DNA from: Mollicutes bacterium
Lineage (GTDB): Bacteria > Bacillota_I > Bacilli_A > Izemoplasmatales > Izemoplasmataceae
Direction of reading: 5' to 3'
Assembly: GCA_003551455.1 (NCBI GenBank)
Contig: PUMR01000081.1
Coordinates: forward strand, 1 to 16,401
DNA: 16,401 nucleotides
Part shown: piece by piece, positions 1 to 6,745 of the stretch
How positions within the stretch are numbered: the stretch's first letter is position 1
How the letters are laid out: every line of letters begins with the position of its first letter
The notes under the pieces: model-generated
What the model was told of the DNA's origin: nothing
The model's database searches: none
The model's input: only the letters and a program-made list of their open reading frames with translations
Translations under genes and position numbers: made by a program

Positions 1-1
1 G

Positions 2-595
2 CTCGTCCCCCGGGTGCAGACCGTCTTGGAAGACGAAGAGGCCGCCCGCCACATCGCAGGCATCGGCATCCACTGGTATGTCTCGGAAGCGTTCGAGAAC
101 CTTTCGGAAGTCCACGAGCTCTTCCCCGACAAACCGATCCTCTTCACCGAGGGGTGCATCGAAGGCGGTCCGCGGCCCGAGAGTTTCGCGACCGGCGAAC
201 ACTACGCAAGGAACATGATTGGCGACTTCTCCAACCATTGCACCGCCTATATCGATTGGAACCTGGCCCTGGACGAAAAGGGTGGCCCGAACCATGTCGG
301 CAACTACTGCGACGCCCTCATCATCTGTGACACCGAAAAGGGAGAGGTCCATTACAACAGTTCCTATTACGCCATGAAACACTTCGCCTCTCATATCGAA
401 GAGGGAGCCCGAAGGATCAAGACGGAAGCGTCGAAGAAGACATTCGGCCATGTCGCCTTCGCGAATCCCGATGGCTCGATCGTCGTCATCATGCAGAACG
501 AGAGCGAACAAGACCAGACCATAGAGATCCGGGTCGGTTCCGTTACGGATGCCATCCGTCTCGACAAAAGAAGCATCGCCACTTTGGTCTATTGA
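2..595 (+). CDS. GH30-family glycoside hydrolase, C-terminal part (5' end outside window)
   Basis: The reading frame is open to the left edge, so only about the last 197 codons are seen of a family that usually has some 430-500 residues. Visible are the end of the (beta/alpha)8 barrel and the small C-terminal beta-domain. IHWY lies at 68-79. FTEGC follows, and its glutamate (codon 149-151) fits the GH30 catalytic nucleophile. WNLALDEKGGPNH comes next, a typical stretch of glucosylceramidase-like and beta-1,6-glucanase GH30 enzymes. The last ~60 residues are strand-rich, as expected for the side domain. GH30 enzymes are retaining hydrolases acting on beta-glucosides, beta-1,6-glucan or xylan. 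The next gene, a likely beta-glucan phosphorylase, argues for a beta-glucan substrate such as beta-1,6 branches, but this is inference. Whether the enzyme is secreted cannot be told because the N-terminus is missing. The stop TGA overlaps the ribosome binding site of the next gene. Confidence 0.85.
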   Translation, partial: LVPRVQTVLEDEEAARHIAGIGIHWYVSEAFENLSEVHELFPDKPILFTEGCIEGGPRPESFATGEHYARNMIGDFSNHCTAYIDWNLALDEKGGPNHVGNYCDALIICDTEKGEVHYNSSYYAMKHFASHIEEGARRIKTEASKKTFGHVAFANPDGSIVVIMQNESEQDQTIEIRVGSVTDAIRLDKRSIATLVY

Positions 596-600
596 GGTGA
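594..600 (+). promoter_or_regulatory. Ribosome binding site overlapping the GH30 stop codon
   Basis: GAGGTGA begins inside the TGA stop (593-595) of the GH30 gene and sits 4 nt before the ATG at 605. This supports that ATG and suggests that the two enzymes are translated from one message with coupling. Confidence 0.6.
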
Positions 601-604
601 CAGC

Positions 605-3600
605 ATGAAAACACACCATTTCGACAAGAAGGTCTTCGTGGTCGAAGACTACAACCGCCAGAAACCCTTCGCCAGCTTCTTGCCCGGTGTGGCCGGCAAG
701 AAGGGCATACCGCTCTGGTGCTTTTATGTCAACCGCGCCCAGGGTGTGAGCGGCTTCGGCCTCAAGGACAAGAGCGCCCCCATCATGGCCTTCACTCCCG
801 CCAACAAGGCCTATGAGACCGTTGCCACGACCGGTTTCCGGACCTTCTTCATCGTGGACGGACATTTCTACGAGCCTTTCCGCGTCGACAGTCCCCACAA
901 ACACCGGATGCGCATCGAGAAGACATCCTTCTCCATAGAAGAGACAAACGAGAAACGCGGACTGAAAACCACCGTGAAGTATTTCGGCCTCCCCTCCATG
1001 CCCTTGGCGGGCCTCGTCCGCAAGGTGACCATCGAGAACATCGCCAACAGGGAAAAAGACATCGAAATCCTCGACGGGATCGCTGAAATCCTCCCCGCCG
1101 GCGTCCACAACGCGGCTTTCAAGAGTACATCGAACCTCCTGCAGAGTTGGATGGATGTCAATCATCTCGACAAGGACATCGCCTTCTTCAAACTCCGGGC
1201 GACCACCAACGACACGAGCGAAGTCAAGGACGTCGTCGAAGGCAACTTCTATTTCGGCGCTGTCGACGGAAAAAGGATTAGACCCCTGGTCGATGCGAAC
1301 GTCATCTTCGGGGCGAACACCGCCAAGACCAAGCCGGCCGCCTTCATCGAGAAGGGGTTCGCCGCCACTGTCGAGAGTGAGCAGGCTTGCGCCAACAAGG
1401 TCCCTTGCGCCTTCTTGCCCTTGAAAGAGAAGCTCGGTCCGGGTGAGAAGGTCGTGCTTCACGCCGTGAGCGGTCATGCGAAATCCTTCCGCCTTTTGGA
1501 ACCCCATCTCGCCACGCTTACCGCCACCGACAGGCTGAAAGAGAAAGAAATCGAAGCGAAAGACGTCGTCGAGGGCCTTCTCGCCGATGTGGCCACAGAA
1601 ACCGCCCATCCCACTTTCGACGAATACATCAAACAATGCTATCTGGACAATTTCCTCCGGGGCGGCTACCCCGAAAAAATCGGCGACAAGACGTTCCATC
1701 TCTTCAGCCGCCGCCATGGGGACCTCGAGCGGGACTACAACTTCTTCCATCTCGCTCCCGAATACTATTCCCACGGTTCGGGCAATTTCCGGGACGTCTG
1801 CCAGAACCGCCGTCTCGACACGTTCATCCATGAAGATGTCGAACGTTTCAACATCCGCTATTTCGCGAGCCTCATCCAACTGGACGGCTACAATCCCCTC
1901 GTCATCGACAACACGACTTATGTCATCGAGGATGAAAAGATTCGTGAAGAACTCGTCCGCCGCCATTTCCAAGGCGACAAGGGCATCAAGGAATTGCTCA
2001 AGGGGCCCTTCACCCCCGGAAAAATCGTCCACTTCGTCGAAAACGAGAACGTCCCCGTGACGACAGACGAAGAGGACTATCTCGACGACATCATGACGCA
2101 CGCCACGACGCATGTCGCCGCGGCCTTCGGCGAGGGCTACTGGATAGACCATTTCACCTACATCATGGATCTTGTCGAGAATTTCGCCGCCATCTATCCC
2201 GACCGGATGTCCGAGCTGCTCTTCGAGGACAAGACCCTCACCTTCTTCGAATCGCCCGTGAGCGTGAAGAAGCAGGAGGAAAAGACCGTCCGGGACGCCC
2301 GCGGCGACATCCGCCAATACAAAAGCCTCTTGCATCCCGACCGCGAGAAGGTCGAGAAACTCGGACTGAATCCGCAAGGGACCAACTGGGCGAAAATCGG
2401 TGACGAGACCTACCGGACGAACCTGTTCACGAAACTCTTCATCCTCGTCTTGAACAAACACGCCCAGCTCGACTGGGCGGGTTACGGCCTGGAGATGGAA
2501 GCCGAGAAACCGGGCTGGAACGACGCCATGAACGGGGTCCCGGGACTGTTCGGCTCGGGGGTCGGCGAGACGGTGGAACTCTTGCGCATCGTCCGTTTCC
2601 TCCTCGAGCAACGTCGGGAAGGATTCATGGACCTTCCCCAAGAGGTCGCCACCTTCTTCGGACATCTGCAAAAGGAAGCCGGTCACAGCGACCGGGTCGA
2701 AGCGCGCGAAACCTATCGCGACGCGATCAGGTTCGGCCTGGGGGGCAAGAAGAAGACCTTCCCGCTTACGAGCCTCTTCGACTACCTCGAGACTCTCAAA
2801 CAAGACATCGAACAATCCCTCGAGACCCTCTATGAAGAATACGACGGTATCATCCCGACGTTCTTCACCTACCGAGTGACCGACCACACACCCGCCTCTG
2901 AGACCGGTGAACCGTCTCTTGTGAAACCGACCTCCTTCGAGAAACGCGCGCTCCCGCCCTTCCTCGAAGCGCCGGCGCGGTTGTTGAAGGCGGGGTTCTC
3001 CGATGAGACACTCCGAAAGATGCACGAAAAGATTCTCGCCTCCGACATCTATGACGAAGAACTCGACATGTTCAAGACGAGCGCCTGCCTGGATGGCGAA
3101 AGCCACGAGATCGGTCGTATCCGGGCCTTCACCAAGGGATGGCTCGAAAGGGAGAGCAACTTTCTCCACATGACCTACAAGTATCTGCTCGGGCTCTTGC
3201 ACGCCGGTCTCCATGAAGAATTCTTCGCCATGATGAAAAAGAATCTCGTCTGTTTCATGGACCCGGCCGTATACGGCCGGAGCACACTCGAGAATTCCAG
3301 TTTTCTCGCCACCGCCAACAACCCCGACAAGAGGACGCACGGACGGGGCTTCTTCGCCCGCCTCTCGGGCTCCACCATCGAGGCGTTGAACATGTGGACC
3401 ATGATGATGGCCGGCAAAAAGCCTTTCCGGATCGAGGACGGCGAACTCGTCCTCCGGTTCACGCCCGTTCTTGATGAATCCTTCTTCAAGACGGATGGAA
3501 CCGCGAGTTTCACTTTCCGCAAGAAGACCACGGTCACCTACGTCAACCCTTCCCGCAAGAACACCTATGGCGAAGGAAGAATCGAACGGCTCGTCCTCGA

Positions 3601-3706
3601 AAGACAAGGCGAGACCATAACCCGTCAAGGCGATGCCGTCCGCGGTCGCTTGGCGGAAGAAGTGCGAAACGGGTCATTCAAAAGTATCACTGCATATATA
3701 AAATAA
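605..3706 (+). CDS. Long inverting beta-glucan phosphorylase, GH161/GH149-like (GH94 clan)
   Basis: This 1033-residue protein has no signal peptide, so it is probably cytoplasmic. Near the N-terminus it has SFLPGVAG (24-31), GIPLWCFYVNRAQG (34-47), PANKAYE (65-71) and GFRTFF (77-82). I remember these blocks from long 'cellobiose phosphorylase' proteins now placed in GH161. GWNDAMNGVPGLFGS carries W638-N639-D640. The Asp matches the general acid of the GH94-type WND motif, in which phosphate rather than water attacks. GRSTLENSSF (891-900) and GRGFFARLSGSTIEALNMW (913-931) match the conserved phosphate-pocket and C-terminal region of such enzymes. The length exceeds GH94 cellobiose or laminaribiose phosphorylases (about 800) and fits GH149/GH161, which phosphorolyse beta-1,3-glucan oligosaccharides to alpha-glucose-1-phosphate. 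Exact substrate and family are inferred. The gene lies 9 bp after the GH30 gene and 18 bp before the CBM lipoprotein gene. Its last codons and the following gap are markedly AT-rich. Confidence 0.8.
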   Translation: MKTHHFDKKVFVVEDYNRQKPFASFLPGVAGKKGIPLWCFYVNRAQGVSGFGLKDKSAPIMAFTPANKAYETVATTGFRTFFIVDGHFYEPFRVDSPHKHRMRIEKTSFSIEETNEKRGLKTTVKYFGLPSMPLAGLVRKVTIENIANREKDIEILDGIAEILPAGVHNAAFKSTSNLLQSWMDVNHLDKDIAFFKLRATTNDTSEVKDVVEGNFYFGAVDGKRIRPLVDANVIFGANTAKTKPAAFIEKGFAATVESEQACANKVPCAFLPLKEKLGPGEKVVLHAVSGHAKSFRLLEPHLATLTATDRLKEKEIEAKDVVEGLLADVATETAHPTFDEYIKQCYLDNFLRGGYPEKIGDKTFHLFSRRHGDLERDYNFFHLAPEYYSHGSGNFRDVCQNRRLDTFIHEDVERFNIRYFASLIQLDGYNPLVIDNTTYVIEDEKIREELVRRHFQGDKGIKELLKGPFTPGKIVHFVENENVPVTTDEEDYLDDIMTHATTHVAAAFGEGYWIDHFTYIMDLVENFAAIYPDRMSELLFEDKTLTFFESPVSVKKQEEKTVRDARGDIRQYKSLLHPDREKVEKLGLNPQGTNWAKIGDETYRTNLFTKLFILVLNKHAQLDWAGYGLEMEAEKPGWNDAMNGVPGLFGSGVGETVELLRIVRFLLEQRREGFMDLPQEVATFFGHLQKEAGHSDRVEARETYRDAIRFGLGGKKKTFPLTSLFDYLETLKQDIEQSLETLYEEYDGIIPTFFTYRVTDHTPASETGEPSLVKPTSFEKRALPPFLEAPARLLKAGFSDETLRKMHEKILASDIYDEELDMFKTSACLDGESHEIGRIRAFTKGWLERESNFLHMTYKYLLGLLHAGLHEEFFAMMKKNLVCFMDPAVYGRSTLENSSFLATANNPDKRTHGRGFFARLSGSTIEALNMWTMMMAGKKPFRIEDGELVLRFTPVLDESFFKTDGTASFTFRKKTTVTYVNPSRKNTYGEGRIERLVLERQGETITRQGDAVRGRLAEEVRNGSFKSITAYIK

Positions 3707-3710
3707 AAAA

Positions 3711-3716
3711 AGGAGG
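3711..3716 (+). promoter_or_regulatory. Strong ribosome binding site of the CBM lipoprotein gene
   Basis: AGGAGG stands 8 nt before the ATG at 3725, behind an A-rich tract. It is the closest match to the anti-Shine-Dalgarno consensus in the window and predicts high translation of a surface protein. It follows the TAA of the phosphorylase gene by 4 nt. Confidence 0.8.
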
Positions 3717-3724
3717 AACTTTGC

Positions 3725-6424
3725 ATGAAAAGATTCATCTTGATGCTTCTGGCATTGATGCTGGTCGTCACCATCGCCGCCTGCCAGAGAGAAGACACGA
3801 CACCTCCCGTCATCGAAGGTGTGGAGGATGTCACGATCTATCTCAACGAAGAATTCGACCCCATGGAAGGCGTCACCGCCCATGACGACGTCGACGGCGA
3901 TCTGACCGACCAGATCGAGGTCAGCGGCGGCCCCGTCGACACTTCCGAGACCGGTCAATACTATCTCATCTACCGGGTCGAGGACAGTGCCGGCAACAAA
4001 GCCGAGGAATCCCGTTATGTCACCGTCGAGGTCGACCCCGACGCGATCGGCGACGAAATGGTCCCGAACGGAGATTTCTCGATGGGCATGAGCTTCTGGA
4101 ATGTCACACAAGGGCTTGAAGGCGGAACCGGCAACTTCAGTGTCGTCGACGGCGAACTCGTCGCCGAAATCACGGCTGTCGGCCCGAACTTCCCCGACCA
4201 CATGTGGGAGCCCCGATTGGAGAACGTCGGCATCACCTTCGAAGAGGGCCAGGCCTATGAGATCACTTTCGACGCCCGCGCCGAAGCGCCCCGCTCCATC
4301 CATGTCCAGGTCGGTGAACTGCTCGATTCTCATCCTTGGTTCTTGGACTTCAAACCCGCGCAAGAAGACATCGTGGACCTCTCGACCGAGATGGAAACCT
4401 ACACCGTCCAGTTCATCATGGCCGAAGAGACGAACGAGAACGGTGCGATGTTGTTTGAGTTCGGACGAGTCGAAGGCGGCGTGGGTACGGACAACCTGCT
4501 CACGACTGTCTATCTCGACAACGTGGCCATCGAAGAGATCGATGAAATCGACCCCATACCTCCGCTGATTGAAGGCGCCGATGATGTCACCATCCTAGTC
4601 GGCACCGAGTTCGATCCTATGGACGGCGTCACCGCCATGGATGCGATTGACGGCGATCTGACCGACGACATCGAAGTCGAAGGCGAAGTGAACACCGAGG
4701 AAGAAGGAGTCTACGAACTCACCTACAAAGTCACCAACGAAGCGGGCATAGAGACGACCGTCGTTCGCCAAGTGACTGTCGCCGAAATCGACATGGCTCC
4801 CTATCCGGCCGACCACGGCTGGCGCATCTTCTACAACGATTGGGAAGGCACCGAAGCCAGAGCCGAAGTCGTCGGTGGCGAATATGTCTTCACCATCACC
4901 CAATTCGCCTCCATGGATGAAAACTGGAAGCTGCAAGTGATCCAGGACGCCTATGCGCTCGGTACCGGCGAAGACAATGAAGGCTCCATGGAGCTTGAAG
5001 AAGGCGAGACCTACCGCGTGACCTTCGACGCCAGAGCCAGTGTCGCGGGCGACATCACCCTCGCCATCGGGCATTCCGTGGGCGAATGGACTCCCTACTT
5101 CATGGAAGATATCAGCATCACCACCGATATGGACACCTACACCGTCGAATTCACCTTGGACGATGACGACATCGACTACAGCGTACCCGCCCAGTTCAAG
5201 TTCGAGATGGGCTTGCTCTTCGAAGGGGAAAACACACCCCAAGAATTCGTGCTCGACAACGTCATGATCGAAAAAGAGGTCGACGACGACGAGTACGTCG
5301 ATGCGGAACTCATTGTCAACGGCAACTTCAAAGCGGAAGTCGAATATCCCGATTACGGTTGGCGCATCTTCTTCAACGACTGGGAAGGCACCGCAGCCTA
5401 TGCCGAGGTCGTCGACGGCGAATACGTCTTCAACATCGAAAACATCGCCGCCATGGATGCGAACTGGAAGTTGCAAGTGATCCAGGACGCCTATGCGCTC
5501 AGCACCGGAGAAGACAACGTGGGGTCGATGGAGCTTGAAGCGGGTGAGACCTATCGCGTGACCTTCGACGCCAGAGCCAGTGTCGCGGGCGACATCACCC
5601 TCGCCATCGGCCACGACGTGGGAGGATGGACGCCCTACATCATGGAAGATGTCACCATCGACACGGACATGGATACCTACACGGTCGAATTCACCTTGGA
5701 CGATGACGACATCGACTACAGCGTACCCGCCCAGTTCAAATTCGAGATGGGACTGCTCTTCGAAGGTGAAGAAGCTCCGCAATATTTCGTCCTCGACAAC
5801 GTCATGATCGAAAAAGAGGTCGATGACGACGAGTACGTCGATGCGGGCCTGATCGTCAACGGAACATTCGAAGGCTTCAAACCGGACCTCTATTATGGTT
5901 GGCGCACTTTCTTGAACGACTGGGAAGGCACCGCAGGCTATGCCGAGGTCGTTGAAGGCGAATACGTCCTCAATCTGGAAAACATCGCCGCCATGGATGC
6001 AAGCTGGAAGATCCAAGTGATCCAGGACGCCTATGCATTGAGCACGGGCGAAGACAATGAAGGCTCGATACAGTTCCATGAAGGTGAGACCTACCGCGTG
6101 ACCTTCGACGCCAGAGCCAGCGTGGCCGGCGACATCACCCTCGCCATCGGCCACGACGTGGGAGGATGGACGCCCTACATCATGGAAGATGTCACCATCG
6201 ACACGGACATGGACACCTACACGGTCGAATTCACCCTGGACGATGACGACATCGACTACAGCGTGCCCGCCCAGTTCAAATTCGAGATGGGTCTGCTTTT
6301 CGCGGGTGAAGACGCTCCGCAACATTTCGTTCTCGACAATGTCATGATCGAGATCGAGGTGGACGGCGAGTTCCACAACGCCAGACTGCTTGTCAACGGT
6401 GATTTCGCCATCGAGGAAGAATAA
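3725..6424 (+). CDS. Cell-surface lipoprotein with Ig-like and multiple CBM4/9-like modules
   Basis: This 899-residue protein starts with a lipoprotein signal peptide (hydrophobic 4-17, lipobox IAAC, Cys20). Order of modules: DUF5011-like Ig domain (about 27-104, TPPVIEG start and EEFDPMEGVTAHDDVDGDLT core); CBM4/9-like domain (about 112-272, NGDF start, GQAYEITFDARA core, DNVAIE end); second DUF5011-like domain (about 277-357); then three tandem CBM4/9-like units of 180 residues each. Each unit has WK(L/I)QVIQDAYAL, GETYRVTFDARASVAGDITLA and FVLDNVMIE. Conserved Trp and Tyr residues in every unit could stack on sugar rings. No catalytic domain is visible, so it is probably a glycan-binding or tethering protein rather than an enzyme. 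CBM4 members bind beta-glucans or xylan; a beta-1,3-glucan target here is inferred from the neighbours. The protein is very acidic, with a DDDD run in each unit. It ends just after LLVNGDF, the start motif of another unit. It could alternatively bind host or cell-wall glycans. Confidence 0.85.
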   Translation: MKRFILMLLALMLVVTIAACQREDTTPPVIEGVEDVTIYLNEEFDPMEGVTAHDDVDGDLTDQIEVSGGPVDTSETGQYYLIYRVEDSAGNKAEESRYVTVEVDPDAIGDEMVPNGDFSMGMSFWNVTQGLEGGTGNFSVVDGELVAEITAVGPNFPDHMWEPRLENVGITFEEGQAYEITFDARAEAPRSIHVQVGELLDSHPWFLDFKPAQEDIVDLSTEMETYTVQFIMAEETNENGAMLFEFGRVEGGVGTDNLLTTVYLDNVAIEEIDEIDPIPPLIEGADDVTILVGTEFDPMDGVTAMDAIDGDLTDDIEVEGEVNTEEEGVYELTYKVTNEAGIETTVVRQVTVAEIDMAPYPADHGWRIFYNDWEGTEARAEVVGGEYVFTITQFASMDENWKLQVIQDAYALGTGEDNEGSMELEEGETYRVTFDARASVAGDITLAIGHSVGEWTPYFMEDISITTDMDTYTVEFTLDDDDIDYSVPAQFKFEMGLLFEGENTPQEFVLDNVMIEKEVDDDEYVDAELIVNGNFKAEVEYPDYGWRIFFNDWEGTAAYAEVVDGEYVFNIENIAAMDANWKLQVIQDAYALSTGEDNVGSMELEAGETYRVTFDARASVAGDITLAIGHDVGGWTPYIMEDVTIDTDMDTYTVEFTLDDDDIDYSVPAQFKFEMGLLFEGEEAPQYFVLDNVMIEKEVDDDEYVDAGLIVNGTFEGFKPDLYYGWRTFLNDWEGTAGYAEVVEGEYVLNLENIAAMDASWKIQVIQDAYALSTGEDNEGSIQFHEGETYRVTFDARASVAGDITLAIGHDVGGWTPYIMEDVTIDTDMDTYTVEFTLDDDDIDYSVPAQFKFEMGLLFAGEDAPQHFVLDNVMIEIEVDGEFHNARLLVNGDFAIEEE
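4801..6420 (+). repeat. Three in-frame tandem repeats, exact 540-bp period (CBM units)
   Basis: Units lie at about 4801-5340, 5341-5880 and 5881-6420. Landmark positions keep the same spacing with no insertion or deletion: the GWR codons fall at 4818, 5358 and 5898, and the CCCGCCCAGTTCAA block recurs at +540 and +1080. Identity extends to synonymous positions. For example, about 86 bp at 5588-5673 are the same in unit 3, and 56 bp at 5144-5199 are the same in unit 2. This points to recent duplication or gene conversion inside the lipoprotein gene. The first CBM domain (about residues 112-272) is clearly more diverged and is not part of this array. Confidence 0.95.
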
Positions 6425-6465
6425 CACAGCTCCACCATAAGCACACGAAAGACATCATCGGGAAC

Positions 6466-6490
6466 GGGGAGGGGATCCTCCCCCCTCCCC
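6466..6490 (+). terminator. GC-rich hairpin, probable transcription end of the glucan block
   Basis: GGGGAGGGG (6466-6474) and CCCCTCCCC (6482-6490) form a perfect 9-bp stem with a 7-nt loop, 42 bp after the lipoprotein stop codon. The tract behind it (CCCTCTTCACT) is only weakly U-rich. It may therefore be an inefficient intrinsic terminator, or a 3' hairpin that protects the upstream message. The stem itself is clear; its function is inferred. Confidence 0.6.
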
Positions 6491-6633
6491 CCCTCTTCAC
6501 TCCGCCCTGAAACGGAAAAGACCATGGAGGCACGAACGCGACACAGATTTTGCAAAATACGGAAACACGCTTGCTTTCCCGACGAAAATGTGCGATGTTT
6601 TCTGTGAAGGACAAGCGCAGTATGACGATTTGT

Positions 6634-6663
6634 TGTTTCGCTGGACCAAGAAGTAGCGAAACA
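6634..6663 (+). promoter_or_regulatory. 9-bp perfect inverted repeat in the leader of the importer genes
   Basis: TGTTTCGCT (6634-6642) is matched by AGCGAAACA (6655-6663) across a 12-nt spacer. It lies about 85 bp upstream of the binding-protein start. It could be an operator with separated half-sites or an RNA hairpin; a T-rich stretch (6671-6679) follows after 7 nt, too far for a classic terminator. Function is not established. Confidence 0.4.
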
Positions 6664-6676
6664 TGCGACATCTCTT

Positions 6677-6696
6677 TTTCCGGACATTTCCGGAAA
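6677..6696 (+). promoter_or_regulatory. Overlapping direct and inverted repeat TTTCCGG, possible regulator site
   Basis: TTTCCGGA occurs at 6677-6684 and again at 6687-6694, exactly 10 bp apart, about one helical turn. The same stretch folds as TTTCCGG (6677-6683) with CCGGAAA (6690-6696) around a 6-nt loop. The core hexamer in either orientation also occurs at 6513-6518 and 6560-6565. This fits a transcription-factor site, but no regulator is encoded in the window to pair with it. Confidence 0.35.
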
Positions 6697-6730
6697 GACC
6701 CTCTTATGAGAATCAGGAAACGACAATCCA

Positions 6731-6736
6731 AAAGGA
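6731..6736 (+). promoter_or_regulatory. Ribosome binding site that selects the ATG at 6746
   Basis: AAAGGA ends directly before an in-frame ATG at 6737, too close to use it, but lies 9 nt before the ATG at 6746. The later start also gives the usual MKK opening of a lipoprotein signal peptide. Confidence 0.65.
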
Positions 6737-6745
6737 ATGGTAGTA

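Larger units (their letters stand above)
6425..6745 (+). other. Intergenic control region between the glucan block and the ABC importer genes
   Basis: These ~320 bp contain no credible gene. The short open frames crossing the stretch lack a good ribosome binding site and have low-complexity translations. From left to right it holds a GC hairpin (6466-6490), CGGAAA hexamers at 6513-6518 and 6560-6565, a 9-bp inverted repeat (6634-6663), an overlapping direct and inverted repeat (6677-6696), and the ribosome binding site of the binding-protein gene. The middle part (about 6540-6720) is visibly less GC-rich than the genes, as expected of a promoter region. I do not see a convincing -35/-10 pair. 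Confidence 0.6.

Noticed and set aside
3677..3700. AT-rich TATATA stretch at the end of the phosphorylase gene as an internal promoter
   Set aside because: TATATA at 3695-3700 could be a -10 box, but no -35 element lies at 16-18 bp spacing, and the dense gene packing fits read-through.
605..3706. GH94 cellobiose or laminaribiose phosphorylase
   Set aside because: The protein is about 200 residues longer than usual GH94 enzymes and carries N-terminal blocks I associate with GH161. GH94 is kept only as clan-level similarity through the WND motif.
4801..6420. Regular tandem repeats as a CRISPR array or mobile element
   Set aside because: The repeats are 540 bp long, in frame and coding for a CBM-like unit, with no spacers, terminal inverted repeats or transposase.
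6508..6520. TGAAACGGAAAAG as a catabolite-control (cre) site
   Set aside because: It lacks the palindromic second half of the cre consensus. The CGGAAA repeats nearby explain the resemblance better.
6737..6745. Upstream in-frame ATG of the first binding-protein gene
   Set aside because: The ribosome binding site abuts it directly. The ATG at 6746 has proper spacing and gives the standard MKK signal peptide start.
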